The notes beneath the pieces were generated by a model. The model was not told where the DNA came from. It worked only from the letters and a program-made list of their open reading frames with translations, and did no database searches. From assembly GCA_023078685.1 (NCBI GenBank), contig JALGAS010000009.1, forward strand, positions 2,728,001 to 2,792,000: 64,000 nt of DNA. The letters are read 5' to 3'. Within the stretch, counting starts at the first letter, position 1. Every line of letters starts with the position of its first letter. This DNA is from Neopestalotiopsis rosae (lineage: Eukaryota; Ascomycota; Sordariomycetes; Amphisphaeriales; Sporocadaceae). Shown here in pieces: positions 55,471 to 64,000 of this stretch. The position numbers and the translations under genes are program-made.

Positions 55471-55810
55471 GCTCGTGGACTGGCAATGTCTCAATGTAAG
55501 CGGGCACTACGATGTACGGTACGTCTGTCTGGTGACCATCCTTGACTTGAGCATTCGCGACCTTATCGAACAGGCTTTCTCTGTTGATCCGTTGCAATAC
55601 TTCGAGTCGTGCTTGATCAGTTGTATTTCTAAACGCGCGGATAGCAAATGCCTCCCCTCTGATGATGTTTATCGATTCGAGAAATTTCAGTGGATTTTTA
55701 TGCTCCGACAACCAGCCTAGGATGGTTTCAAGGTCACTGGCTTGGGCCGTTGACAGGATAGTCTGGCGTTCTGGGTTGTCCTGTAGAGCTACGGCACTCG
55801 TGGTAGCCAT
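55457..55810 (-). pseudogene. Element-borne ORF family, copy III, 3'-truncated
   Basis: The ORF reads MATTSAVALQDNPERQTIL, the core ILGWLSEHKNPLKFLESIN, and then LFDKVANAQVKDGHQTDVPY in one frame, showing what copies I and II lost through indels. It ends IETLP followed by VHERQRT because homology stops at about 55485, just before the cysteine-rich tail. So each copy has a different defect: frameshift (I), frameshift (II), loss of the tail (III). Confidence 0.6.
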
Positions 55811-56075
55811 ATTTGGTGTATTCTTGTTGGAATGTGAGTTCGGCTGCTTAAAATCTCAGAAGGTAGGATATCTCCTCCAGAATAACTTGTTGTAGCGGAC
55901 AATGTGACACTAGAGCACCTCAATTCTGATGGTCTGAAACCATTAGATATTTATTCAAGGCTAACAGAATGTAGAAAGCGGTTTTGCGGGTTCATTTATA
56001 GCCTGAGCTAATTTTGCTTCTCAATTCTTCTCGCACTCGAACTCTATCAACACTACAAGTGCTCGATACTGTACT
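55485..56075 (-). repeat. Large element, copy III (ORF region only)
   Basis: In reverse complement the segment matches about 3660-4255 of copy I, including the sequence upstream of the ORF (GATAGAGTTCGAGTGCGAGAAG). Neither the 840-2760 blocks nor the minisatellite is present next to it. Confidence 0.7.
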
Positions 56076-56079
56076 CTAC

Positions 56080-56766
56080 AGTAATGACGGTTGTAAGTCT
56101 TGCAGCCATTGTTCCAGCACAAACTTCACTCCCTATCCTCCACCTCATTGTGGCGAAAATAGCTCTGGGACATCAAAAACCGGGCTTCGCTCGTAAGCGA
56201 AGGCATTGAATTGTGGACCCAGAACCCGTAACTTGGAGATATGCAAGCCTAAGCTCAGGTTTGCCGTGCAGCCCACAATGTTCGTCAGTTTGAGCCAGGC
56301 AAGAGTGGCAATAACAACAGAGGTTTCATTTGGATGGTGCCGATCTTTGACCGAACTCCGCTGGGTTAGTACAGTTTGCTTCAGCAAATAGATACAGCAA
56401 TTACTTTACAGTATGTGACAAGTCCAAGTCGTCCTCTTTGTGATCGGCGATAGCAGGAAGCCTTTCTCTATGTGGTAATGCACATGTGGTTACTTATATT
56501 AGAAGCACAAGCTATCAATACAATACAAAAAGTGAGAAAGCGTAGTCATGTTTTACTGCCCTTGACTCGGCATTATCTCAAGTCACGTCGGGCCACATCA
56601 AGACACAAGCCCAATACAACTGGTGCCATTTCTGCACAACACCTTCCAAAGCTGTCCACATATGCATCTCGACTTGACTATCAAAGCAATAAATGAAGCA
56701 CGCTGACCATCTAAGTAGAATATTAGGTCAAGGAGAGTTCGGCATGTACTAGACTGTCAGTATGTA
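56080..56766. other. Intergenic, nothing recognised
   Basis: Short ORFs without motifs between copy III and the pseudokinase gene. Confidence 0.5.
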
Positions 56767-59725
56767 TCAGGGATTTCCTAACCACTTCTTCGTCCATAAG
56801 TCCCGATCGACAGGCCGATTATTTCTCTCTGTTACCGTACCACTCTTGTCCAGTTCGTCTTCATACGCCTCTGGCTCCTCTGATATTCGTTCTTTGGACT
56901 CGAACAGCTGCGGAATAGCGTCAGCCCATTGACTTCCTGCTTCGGAGAGCACGTTCGCCCAGGGAGCCGTGTCGGGCAGGCTGTTCTGATACTGGGCGGG
57001 TTGGAACGAATCATTGTTCGTCTGCATGGCAATACCAAACTGGCCGTTGTCGTGACCTACAGCCTCTGAACTGTTACTATTGCTATCAAACGCGCCTGGT
57101 CGCAACTTTGAGGGTGGCTGTGCGTCGTTGTCTAAATTCGCAATGCTGTGATCTAATTCTGACGGTACGTGCCCCAATGGCACCTCTGACGTCAAATGCA
57201 ACTGGACGGGCTCTCCTCCACTTTCGTTGTCGATGCTTGATTCAGAGTCTGTAGTGAGGTCATCCTGAACATATCCGTGCGAAGTATCCTGCCTCGCTCG
57301 CACTTCATTTTTTCTGTGCTTAGAGCCAGGCAAAAAAAGCTCTTCATTATGCAGATGTGCAGTATCTTGCATTGCCTGGGCTTGGTGGAGTACAGTCCTT
57401 TGACATCTCCACATCTCCTGGGCGCCCTGCGGAGTCTTGGATGAGGCACACTCCCGGATGACACGCTCTTGGGACTGTGGTTTCTGTGGAGCAACTTTCT
57501 CAGATATTATTTCCGGGACCGCGTTGATGATCCCCAGCATCGGCATTTCGGCGTTTGCATTCGTCAAACCTTGGGCAACACGAGCTTTGCTTCTGAGCTC
57601 AATGTGTTGGCCGTTGAAGAGCGGATGTCTCTCGTCACTTTGTCCCACATCAATTTCAGAGGGCTTTGGGGGTGCCAGGCTTCCTCGAGTAAACGATGAC
57701 TTGGCCGCCACATGCGCCGGGGTTGAGTGCACGACGGCAGGAACTGGCATCTGGCTCGTTTTCTCTGCTCCGCTGGTCTGTGATCTCAACACTGGACCCA
57801 TTTGAATAGCGGTACTCCTTTTGCTCTTTCCGCTTTCGACCATGGGTATGTCGGGTGCAGTGTGGTTTCGTTTGATCCCAGCGAGACTACGTTGGCCCAC
57901 ACGTAGCTGCTTTAAGGGTTCCTCCGAGAGGAGACGGGACTGCTTCCACTTGCGTTTCGTGGAGCGTTTCTCCATGCCCTCAACTAGGGCGTTCACGGCG
58001 GGTTCATCGATGAGAATGCCTGACACCCAGTGTTTCGCATGTTCCGAGGTAAAGCGTCCACGGATCAGGTATTCGAGAAGTGGCTGGACACGGGAGTCAG
58101 CGCCGCGGCTGGCTTTGATCCAAGCATCCAGGTCATTCTCATCAGGAAGCTCGGGCGGGTACGCCTCGCAAGCAGCCAACAATCGCACACCCAAGCGGCC
58201 AAGACTGGTAGCATCGTGTAACGTGGCCTGTGCCACGTCCCGATCACAAAAGTTGATGGTCGATATATTGAATCCAAAAATTTTGACGATGCACGCATTG
58301 TCCGCCTCATTTGCCGGAGGATCTTTTGCAGCATGTCCTGCGATGACAAGAATATCACAGCTAGTGAGCTTGCCATGTGCGATATGGTGCGAGTGTGCAT
58401 GCGACAGAGCGCTACACACCTGCTGGAAAATAGACAAGCGCTTCGTGGCAGTGAGCGGGGTCTTGTCAATAGCCTCTTCGTCTAACAGGGTGCTAAGTGT
58501 CTGTGTGTTTTCTGGGACGAATTCTCCAATGGCCCACGGCAGATTTTTGGGTTTACATTTAGAGTCGTCGGCTGCGTAGACAGCAACATCGTAAAAACGG
58601 TAGACATTAGGCTTTTAAGTTTTTGAAAAATCAGAGAAACAGAAGGCGGCCAAACGGGTTATAGTACTAACTTACGTGTCGCGGGAGCAACGAGGCCAGA
58701 TCGCAATACACTTCCACCTTCTTGATTTGAACCTCTACTACGGTGGTGGGGCTGTCTGGCTCTATCAAAGGCTGCCAGGCGGAGTGGACGTGGTTTGGGG
58801 GACTCCAGACTGGGAAAAATGGCATTTCCGCAGTACTCCGAGGGCAGCCCGGCTCCATATACAGATACATGACGCCGGGCTTGGACTTCGTGGCGCCTAT
58901 GCGCAAGTTGTCATGGCGCGTGTCGGTGCCGACATGAATGCTTGGCAGGAACACCGGAGGATTGCGGTGAGCATCGAGCTCAAAGGCATGCGCCAACTTT
59001 CGGCGACGTGCGTCTTGGTCGCCGGTAAGTTTGGGCACCCACATGCGGAATTCGAGCCAGGAAATGGTGATCAGGAGGCTGCCGTTGTGCGGCACTGGGA
59101 AGTGGGTGCCCTTCTTCGCGACATGCAGCGGCGACCAACCCGCGTCCAGATCCGGGTCCAACGTGGTGCACATCACCTTATCGGCCAGCACACCTACGCG
59201 CACCATCGTCTGTTTGTCGGCATTAGGCTGTGGGTAGAGATCGATACTAAGGGCCTTCCGACTGATGCCCGTCTGGTTATCCTCCGCAAGCTCAAAGTCG
59301 CACGCGCAGCAATCCTTGGCTCGCTGCACCGAGCGACACTTGCCTGCTTGCTCAGCCTCATACGCATCTACCGAACCCAAAATGTAAGCACTGTTGTTCT
59401 TGGGCATTCGTCCGTTTCCCAGTGGCAGTGCGAAAATTGGGTCCGATAGCTCCTCGCGCGCGTTGCCGCCCATCCAAGCTTCCGTGTCGTGATCATCGTG
59501 AACTGTGGAGTCAAAACGAAACTCTGAGTTGTGGTCCTCGATAGCCTTCATGGCAGCTATTGCCAATTTGTCGTTATTACGCACACGGAAAGAACCTAGC
59601 AGAACCATAACCCTGCTGAGGTCCAGAGGGTTGGAACTCTCTGAGAGAGTCATGATAATTTCGTGAGGACAGAGGGAAGATGAAAGGTAGTTGTGGATGA
59701 CGGACCAGATATCGAGACTTGGCAT
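56767..59725 (-). CDS. Large pseudokinase-like protein
   Basis: Two exons, 59725-58676 and 58611-56767, join in phase across a 64-bp GTAAGT...AAAAG intron to give 964 residues. The first 350 residues form a conserved-looking globular part (ADKQTMVRVGVLADKVMCTT, VHSAWQPLIEPDSPTTVVEV) that I cannot name. Exon 2 resembles a protein-kinase C-lobe: IFQQVCSALSHAHSHHIAHG, where the catalytic-loop HRDxxxxN is replaced by HGKLTSCD (near residue 429), and the DFG motif by KIFGF (near 460). No glycine-rich loop or VAIK-type lysine is visible. Catalysis is therefore unlikely and a scaffold or binding role is more plausible. The last 400 residues are a disordered, Ser/Pro/Gln-rich tail. No frame damage is seen over almost 3 kb, which argues for function. 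Confidence 0.78.
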
Positions 59726-59729
59726 GAGC

Positions 59730-60268
59730 ACAACGTCGAGGTGGTGAACTAAGAAGCGAAATTGGAACAAGTCGAATCGGAGAAAGAGTGGGCTGAACTG
59801 GCATTTACATGCTATTCCACTTGATCACTACTTACTCAGAAGCAGATGTCAATGATTCTTTGAACCATGGGTCCAATCCGATTGGACCGGGGCGGTGGCC
59901 TTTTCCCCGTTATTCTTGCCGCCGGGTACCGTGCCAATGAATCATTGGTTCATTCTGTGCAGTGGCACAGTCTGCGTCTTCCCATTCTGGGGTCTCAGGT
60001 TTTGGGCGATGCAGGGCGTAGCGGAGCACACGCGAAACCTTAGACTTCTACAATAGCACCTAGTCTCCAGTGGCCAGCATTCTTCTGGCGCTTGTCGCAC
60101 AGGATCTCGGGCCCGGCCCGGAGCCCAGACGGCATACATCCCACCCACCAGAGCTACGCTGTACTAACCAGTGCATTGGGTTGATGCTTGCTCAGCAAGA
60201 ACTATGTCATTTAGGCATCCAACATTCGGAGAAACTATGAATTTGGACGTGCTGGTATTTGTGGCCCA
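59730..60268. other. Intergenic between two same-strand genes
   Basis: No supported ORF. It is the likely promoter region of the pseudokinase gene and the 3' flank of the gene at 60269-61276. Confidence 0.5.
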
Positions 60269-61276
60269 TTATACTCGTCCTCGCAACTTTCTTCTGCCAA
60301 TCCTACCGTCGAGAACTCGAGAAATGACCTGGGGCGCCAAATTTGGCCTTCTCAGTGAACGCTTCTCGTGATCAATTATGTTTTCCGTATTTAATCCGCA
60401 CGCTAGCTTTGATGGTTTTCTCGTTATTTTGGTCGACGCGGAGTCGATACCCAAAGCTAGACATGACGTTGAAATGTTCTTTGGGATGTCTCGTGCTGCG
60501 TTTGGCGTAGCAACTTCCAGTGGTGTGGGCTTTTGTCGAACACGACCTTTTTGTGCTTCAAGCCATGATTTGTTGGATTTTGCGAATTTTCCAGCTTTCC
60601 TTCGTTGCCGAGATTGTAATGGCTGAGGAGCCGTCGGGTGAGGAGCAGAAGCCTTTTCTGATTCCGCCTGCTGTGCCTTTTTGGCCATGGAGTCATGGTA
60701 GTACTGCTCCTCCGTCGCCACAATAGGTTCCAGTCGATTGAGCTCCACCTCCCAAAAGTCATTCAGCTGAATCTCCTGCAAATGCGCTCGCCTCTCACCC
60801 TTGGTGGCTCCCACCTTATCCAAAAGGTGGCACAACCTGTAGGCCAGATTTCGCCAGTATTCATGGGAGGATTCGTCGTCACTGCTTGTCTCGTCGCCGA
60901 GAAGGCTCGAGCCGCCGCTCCATAATCCATCCTTCTCAGATCTGAGTACCAAGAGTTGCAACAACGTGGAGGCCGTGTATAGTTGATACCACGCGCACGG
61001 AATATTTTCTCGCACGAGATCCAACATCTCTTCGTTAGGGAGCGAGGCCCACAGCCCAGCGCACTTCTGTCTGGCGGGCATCGGAGTAGCCTCTGGCTCA
61101 CATGAAGCGGTCTCGGGCGTAGCTTGCCTCCTTTTCTTGTCCAAATCTTCCAATTGTTGCTGGAGCCTGTGAAACCCCATGTTGAAGTAGGTGGCGTCTT
61201 CTCCATTGACCAGATGCATACCAGGTGACGCATCCTGAGAAGTCTGGCTGCCGCCGGTTGGCGTACCAAGAGTCAT
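60269..61276 (-). CDS. Hypothetical protein, 335 residues
   Basis: The first ATG of an intronless frame is at 61276 (MTLGTPTGGSQTSQDASPGM); the frame is open another 345 bp upstream but without an ATG. The middle is helical and well structured (FHRLQQQLEDLDKKRR, LPNEEMLDLVRENIPCAWYQ, ASTLLQLLVLRSEKDG, WRNLAYRLCHLLDKVG). The C-terminus is basic (RQRRKAGKFAKSNKSW, RRKLRGR), as in nuclear or nucleic-acid-binding proteins. I recognise no family. It lies on the same strand as the pseudokinase, 0.5 kb upstream of it, and both look intact, so they may be a resident pair of genes. Confidence 0.55.
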   Translation of the reverse strand: MTLGTPTGGSQTSQDASPGMHLVNGEDATYFNMGFHRLQQQLEDLDKKRRQATPETASCEPEATPMPARQKCAGLWASLPNEEMLDLVRENIPCAWYQLYTASTLLQLLVLRSEKDGLWSGGSSLLGDETSSDDESSHEYWRNLAYRLCHLLDKVGATKGERRAHLQEIQLNDFWEVELNRLEPIVATEEQYYHDSMAKKAQQAESEKASAPHPTAPQPLQSRQRRKAGKFAKSNKSWLEAQKGRVRQKPTPLEVATPNAARDIPKNISTSCLALGIDSASTKITRKPSKLACGLNTENIIDHEKRSLRRPNLAPQVISRVLDGRIGRRKLRGRV

Positions 61277-61279
61277 GGC

Positions 61280-62090
61280 TATGGTGTTGGAGCAGTTTTT
61301 CTCGATCTTGTTCTTTTCGTCCACTCTTTTAGTGATTCGCTTTCGGTCGCTGTTGATCGTATTCTGCTTCTGATGACTTTCCTTATAGCGTAACCCCCCA
61401 AATAACTTGTGTCGGATCTGAAGGCGCTGATTCAGGTATAACAATAGGGATGGTAAGTGCTGACGATCAAAAAGTTGATGGGAATCACCAAGAGGTCTTC
61501 GACACGAATAATTTCTAGCTAAGTCGATCCGTAAATCAGCGAAGTTTAGCCGAAGCTTCGAGGATGGCGTGTTAAGCAATAAAGAATCTCCGCTCCGGGC
61601 GAAGACGTCCGTAGAGGACACATCAACACTGTAGATTATGATGTTTCTACACAGTGCAAAGCACCTTACACACGTACTGTATCAAGAGTGGCACGTTTTG
61701 CCACACAGACCTAACCTAGTCCTTTATCATCCCAAGCCCCGTGGACCCTCAGGTTTCCTCTGTGTCCAATATGGTAACCCGCTTATCCGTCTTCAGCTCG
61801 GCAGCTTCCTCAATGCAATTCTCGATGCATCTATATCACCAGGTGATACATCTTTGTCTGAGGCGGTCGGGCTAATGATATTCCATATTCAATAGTGATT
61901 GCTACTGGAAATGTCTGACTGCAATCTCGTGAACAAATTCTCTCGGGTATACCCTGCCTTTCTTGCCTTAGCAGCCTTGTCGGACAGACACCCTTGCCAG
62001 AACTTGCGTTGGGCTCGACGAGGCTAGGCTCCGCCACAGTTGCCATACAAGTACCTAAGCGACCAGAAAATCATGGGCGCAATCGCCACG
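61280..62090. other. Intergenic, nothing recognised
   Basis: Short ORFs only. The region upstream of 61276 is open in the gene's frame but has no ATG and is taken as leader. Confidence 0.45.
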
Positions 62091-62094
62091 CCCT

Positions 62095-62465
62095 ACAATC
62101 TTAGGTAACCTTGATGCGCCCAATCCGGATGTCAGTCTGACTGACATCCGGATTTGGCATAGCTTTCACGGAGGTTCAGCGGGTACGAGTATATATCTGT
62201 ACCGTCCAACTGGAAGTCTCAGTCGAGCCCACCCCTGTCTAGATATCCCTTGGCCGAAACATGGGCTACAAAAAGCAAAGAGATGCAGACACTGGCAAGA
62301 GAATCCTTCATCGGCTGTTCTTCAGCGGTGGAGACCACGGCAAACTTTGCAAATTGATCATCACAGAAGCTATGACCCTGCACCTGCAATTAATCGTCAA
62401 TACACGCAGAATCTGACTGGCCCTCGATTGCCAGAATGTGGGTTCCCCCTCTTCTCTCGGAGCAT
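62095..62465 (-). repeat. Palindrome-bearing repeat, copy 2 (inverted)
   Basis: Reverse-complement partner of 26850-27215, including the 31-bp palindrome (62123-62153), GATATCCCTTGGCCGAA and TAGCTTCTGTG-type blocks. Homology ends near 62465 at GCATCGACCG and, on the other side, just past the palindrome at CAAGGT. Confidence 0.75.
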
Positions 62466-62469
62466 CGAC

Positions 62470-62955
62470 CGTTTGCAATTTCACACAATGGATAGATTTC
62501 CCATTCGCTACCCACACAAGTAAGAGGAGTAGATTCAATCAAGGCTTCTGATCAGCTGGTGAAATGATTGAGACAGCGTACGAAGATTTCAAGAAACCAA
62601 GGCCTGCCAGTAATAGGACCATAGAGGTGTCGTTATCTCTGATGTGAGGACATCGATTCCAATGCCAACATCGGGGAAGCGGGGGCTTGGGCCCCACGAT
62701 CTCTTCGGTCTGCGGGCGTCTGATCCACCCGCCAACCAAAGTGGCACGGGCACTGATTAGGTCTCCCTGGCGTGACCTACAGCTAATTAGCTCCTCGCCC
62801 AATGAGGTGAGTGTCCACACAACCGCGCTTGATGATCGCTGATTTATCACCTAGAAAGCGTTTCGCATGCTGCCAAGGACATGTGAGCGCCACCCGGTAG
62901 TCTGAGACCCCTAGCCTGGGAGACTCTCCTCTCACAAGACCCGTCCCGCCGCACT
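62470..62955. other. Intergenic with a short shared block
   Basis: 62690-62745 shares TGATCCACCCGCCAA and its neighbourhood with 14540-14590. No gene seen. Confidence 0.4.
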
Positions 62956-62960
62956 AGATA

Positions 62961-63706
62961 CAATGGATACGACTGGGACTTCTAATTGGATGAACACGCC
63001 ATCCACACAGGTACAAGCCCAAATCTGAGGACAGACGACGCAAATGATACAGTTGCCATCACAGCCAACGGCCCTTCTCCCAAATATTGAAGAGGTCAAG
63101 ATCCTTGGAAGTGTGATTTATAGCCGGAAACATACTGGACCATTTGATGGCAAGCTTGTCAGCTGCGGAGAAATAGTGACCATCGACGGAGAAGACTACG
63201 TTGAATATCGAGTACTCATAAAGCCTACGTTCTTTTGACTTTTCATTATACCTCTTTGCAGCCTGTCCTTCAGCCTGAGGGTGACGATTTGCTCTCGGTC
63301 GAGCTATGGACGCCAGAGCAATAGCACGATCGAAAAAGTCCAAGACCTGTAAGCACAACGCAACAGACTCGTTATGATCTAAGAGTGAGTCTACCAGAGC
63401 TTTCGACTTGCAACTTCGCGAGAGCAAGGAGCACCGTATCCGGGAAAGGTACGACGTGATTTATTTGGCAAATATTTATATGCGGACCGACGGTTTATGG
63501 AAGCGGTGGAGGCTTTGGAAGAGACATCTGGCTGGAAGAGCTCCCATATCAGCACTGGGGATCAGGATCTCCTGGATTTCAAAATACGTGCTCGCAAGAG
63601 CGTACCTAGCTCATACAGGGCACGCCTGGGGCCAGTGGCGGCAACGGATTGGTGTGCAATAGCAGTGCAGACTCCTTACGGTATATCTTATAATCCTATA
63701 ATTTGA
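62961..63706 (+). pseudogene. Unknown gene in pieces
   Basis: A possible first exon (MDTTGTSNWMNTPSTQ, then GTACAAG...ATACAG) leads to LPNIEEVKILGSVIYSRKHT and GEDYVEYRVLIKPTFF, ending at a stop at 63238. Further on, another frame has SKEHRIRERYDVIYLANIYM and a third has FMEAVEALEETSGWKSSHIS and KIRARKSVPSSYRARLGPVA, ending GISYNPII. These stretches look like parts of one protein, but stops and frame changes lie between them; some may be introns. The family is not recognised. Confidence 0.35.
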
Positions 63707-64000
63707 AGCGGACTATTATTGTTTGTGAGCGACCGTTTCTTAGGACAGGATGTACATTGCGGGGAATGCGTTGTAAGTAATGATGGGGCGGGCGCTGAAA
63801 TATCATATGTACAAGTGTTTATGACAGTCGCCTTCAATCACGACAATTTGACCACACCTTAAAGCTTAAATAATACCTACCCAGACGAAATAGCTTTTCT
63901 TCGAGCAACCGGGCTATATTTATAATGTGTGGTCGTTCGCTCGAACGCTCAAAATTTCCAGATTGCTTGTAGTTCAGATTATTTTATCTACCCTGCAGAG

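Noticed and set aside
57821..58579. 252-codon plus-strand ORF
   Set aside because: It lies fully antisense to the spliced pseudokinase frame, which has a domain pattern and in-phase splice sites.
58676..59449. 257-codon plus-strand ORF
   Set aside because: Antisense shadow of the first pseudokinase exon, without any motif.
1..64000. Giant cargo transposon (Starship type)
   Set aside because: No DUF3435 tyrosine recombinase or its motif pattern was seen, and no boundary direct repeats; an NLR and many relics alone do not establish it.
1..64000. LTR or LINE retrotransposons and RIP signature
   Set aside because: No reverse transcriptase, integrase core or LTR pair was recognised. RIP needs counted TpA/CpA ratios over aligned copies, which I did not compute.

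Overview
This window looks like a repeat-rich accessory stretch of a filamentous ascomycete (Pezizomycotina) chromosome. The evidence is the short GT...AG introns (about 45-110 bp) and families found mainly in such fungi: an 8-cysteine CFEM receptor of the PTH11 type, a GH64 beta-1,3-glucanase, Zn2Cys6 and fungal CCCH-type proteins, a HET domain with the start of an NLR linker, and a DHA14-like MFS pump. Genus cannot be told from the sequence. I found no rRNA, tRNA, CRISPR array or reverse transcriptase.

Layout. 1-4.7 kb: a copy of an unclassified dispersed repeat element (18-bp minisatellite, non-coding modules, and an ORF ending in a Cys/His-rich zinc-binding-like tail). 4.7-8.3 kb: a receptor relic, a two-exon secreted protein, more repeat pieces and a small zinc-finger ORF. 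8.8-16.6 kb: a CCCH zinc-finger gene joined to a decayed Zn2Cys6 factor, a five-exon MFS transporter, then the intact Zn2Cys6 factor; the two factor copies form a 1.4-kb inverted repeat around the transporter. 17-22.6 kb is the best-preserved gene stretch: a hypothetical protein, a Pcl-like cyclin, a GH64 glucanase and a CFEM receptor. 22.8-33 kb: repeats and relics (chromodomain-like, alcohol dehydrogenase, dynamin-like, ubiquitin C-terminal hydrolase) plus one intact hypothetical gene. 34.5-39.9 kb: two near-identical inverted copies of a RING gene around a repeat element. 40.8-44.8 kb: a frameshifted unknown gene, an IS630/Tc1 transposase and a HET-NLR gene cut just before its P-loop by a second, inverted copy of the large element (44.8-48.1 kb). 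48-56 kb: small hypothetical genes and repeats. 56.8-61.3 kb: a 964-residue pseudokinase-like protein and an unrelated unknown gene, both apparently intact. 62-64 kb: an inverted copy of a palindrome-bearing repeat and a broken unknown gene.

How it works together. The plausible live cargo is surface or secretion related (CFEM receptor, GH64, small secreted protein, MFS pump with a neighbouring transcription factor) plus regulators (cyclin, RING, pseudokinase). Around these, repeat insertion and inverted duplication have repeatedly broken or copied genes. The main structural story is the multi-copy element with its own ORF family and its link to gene disruption and inverted duplication. Gene models here were spliced by eye and not checked against transcripts or databases.
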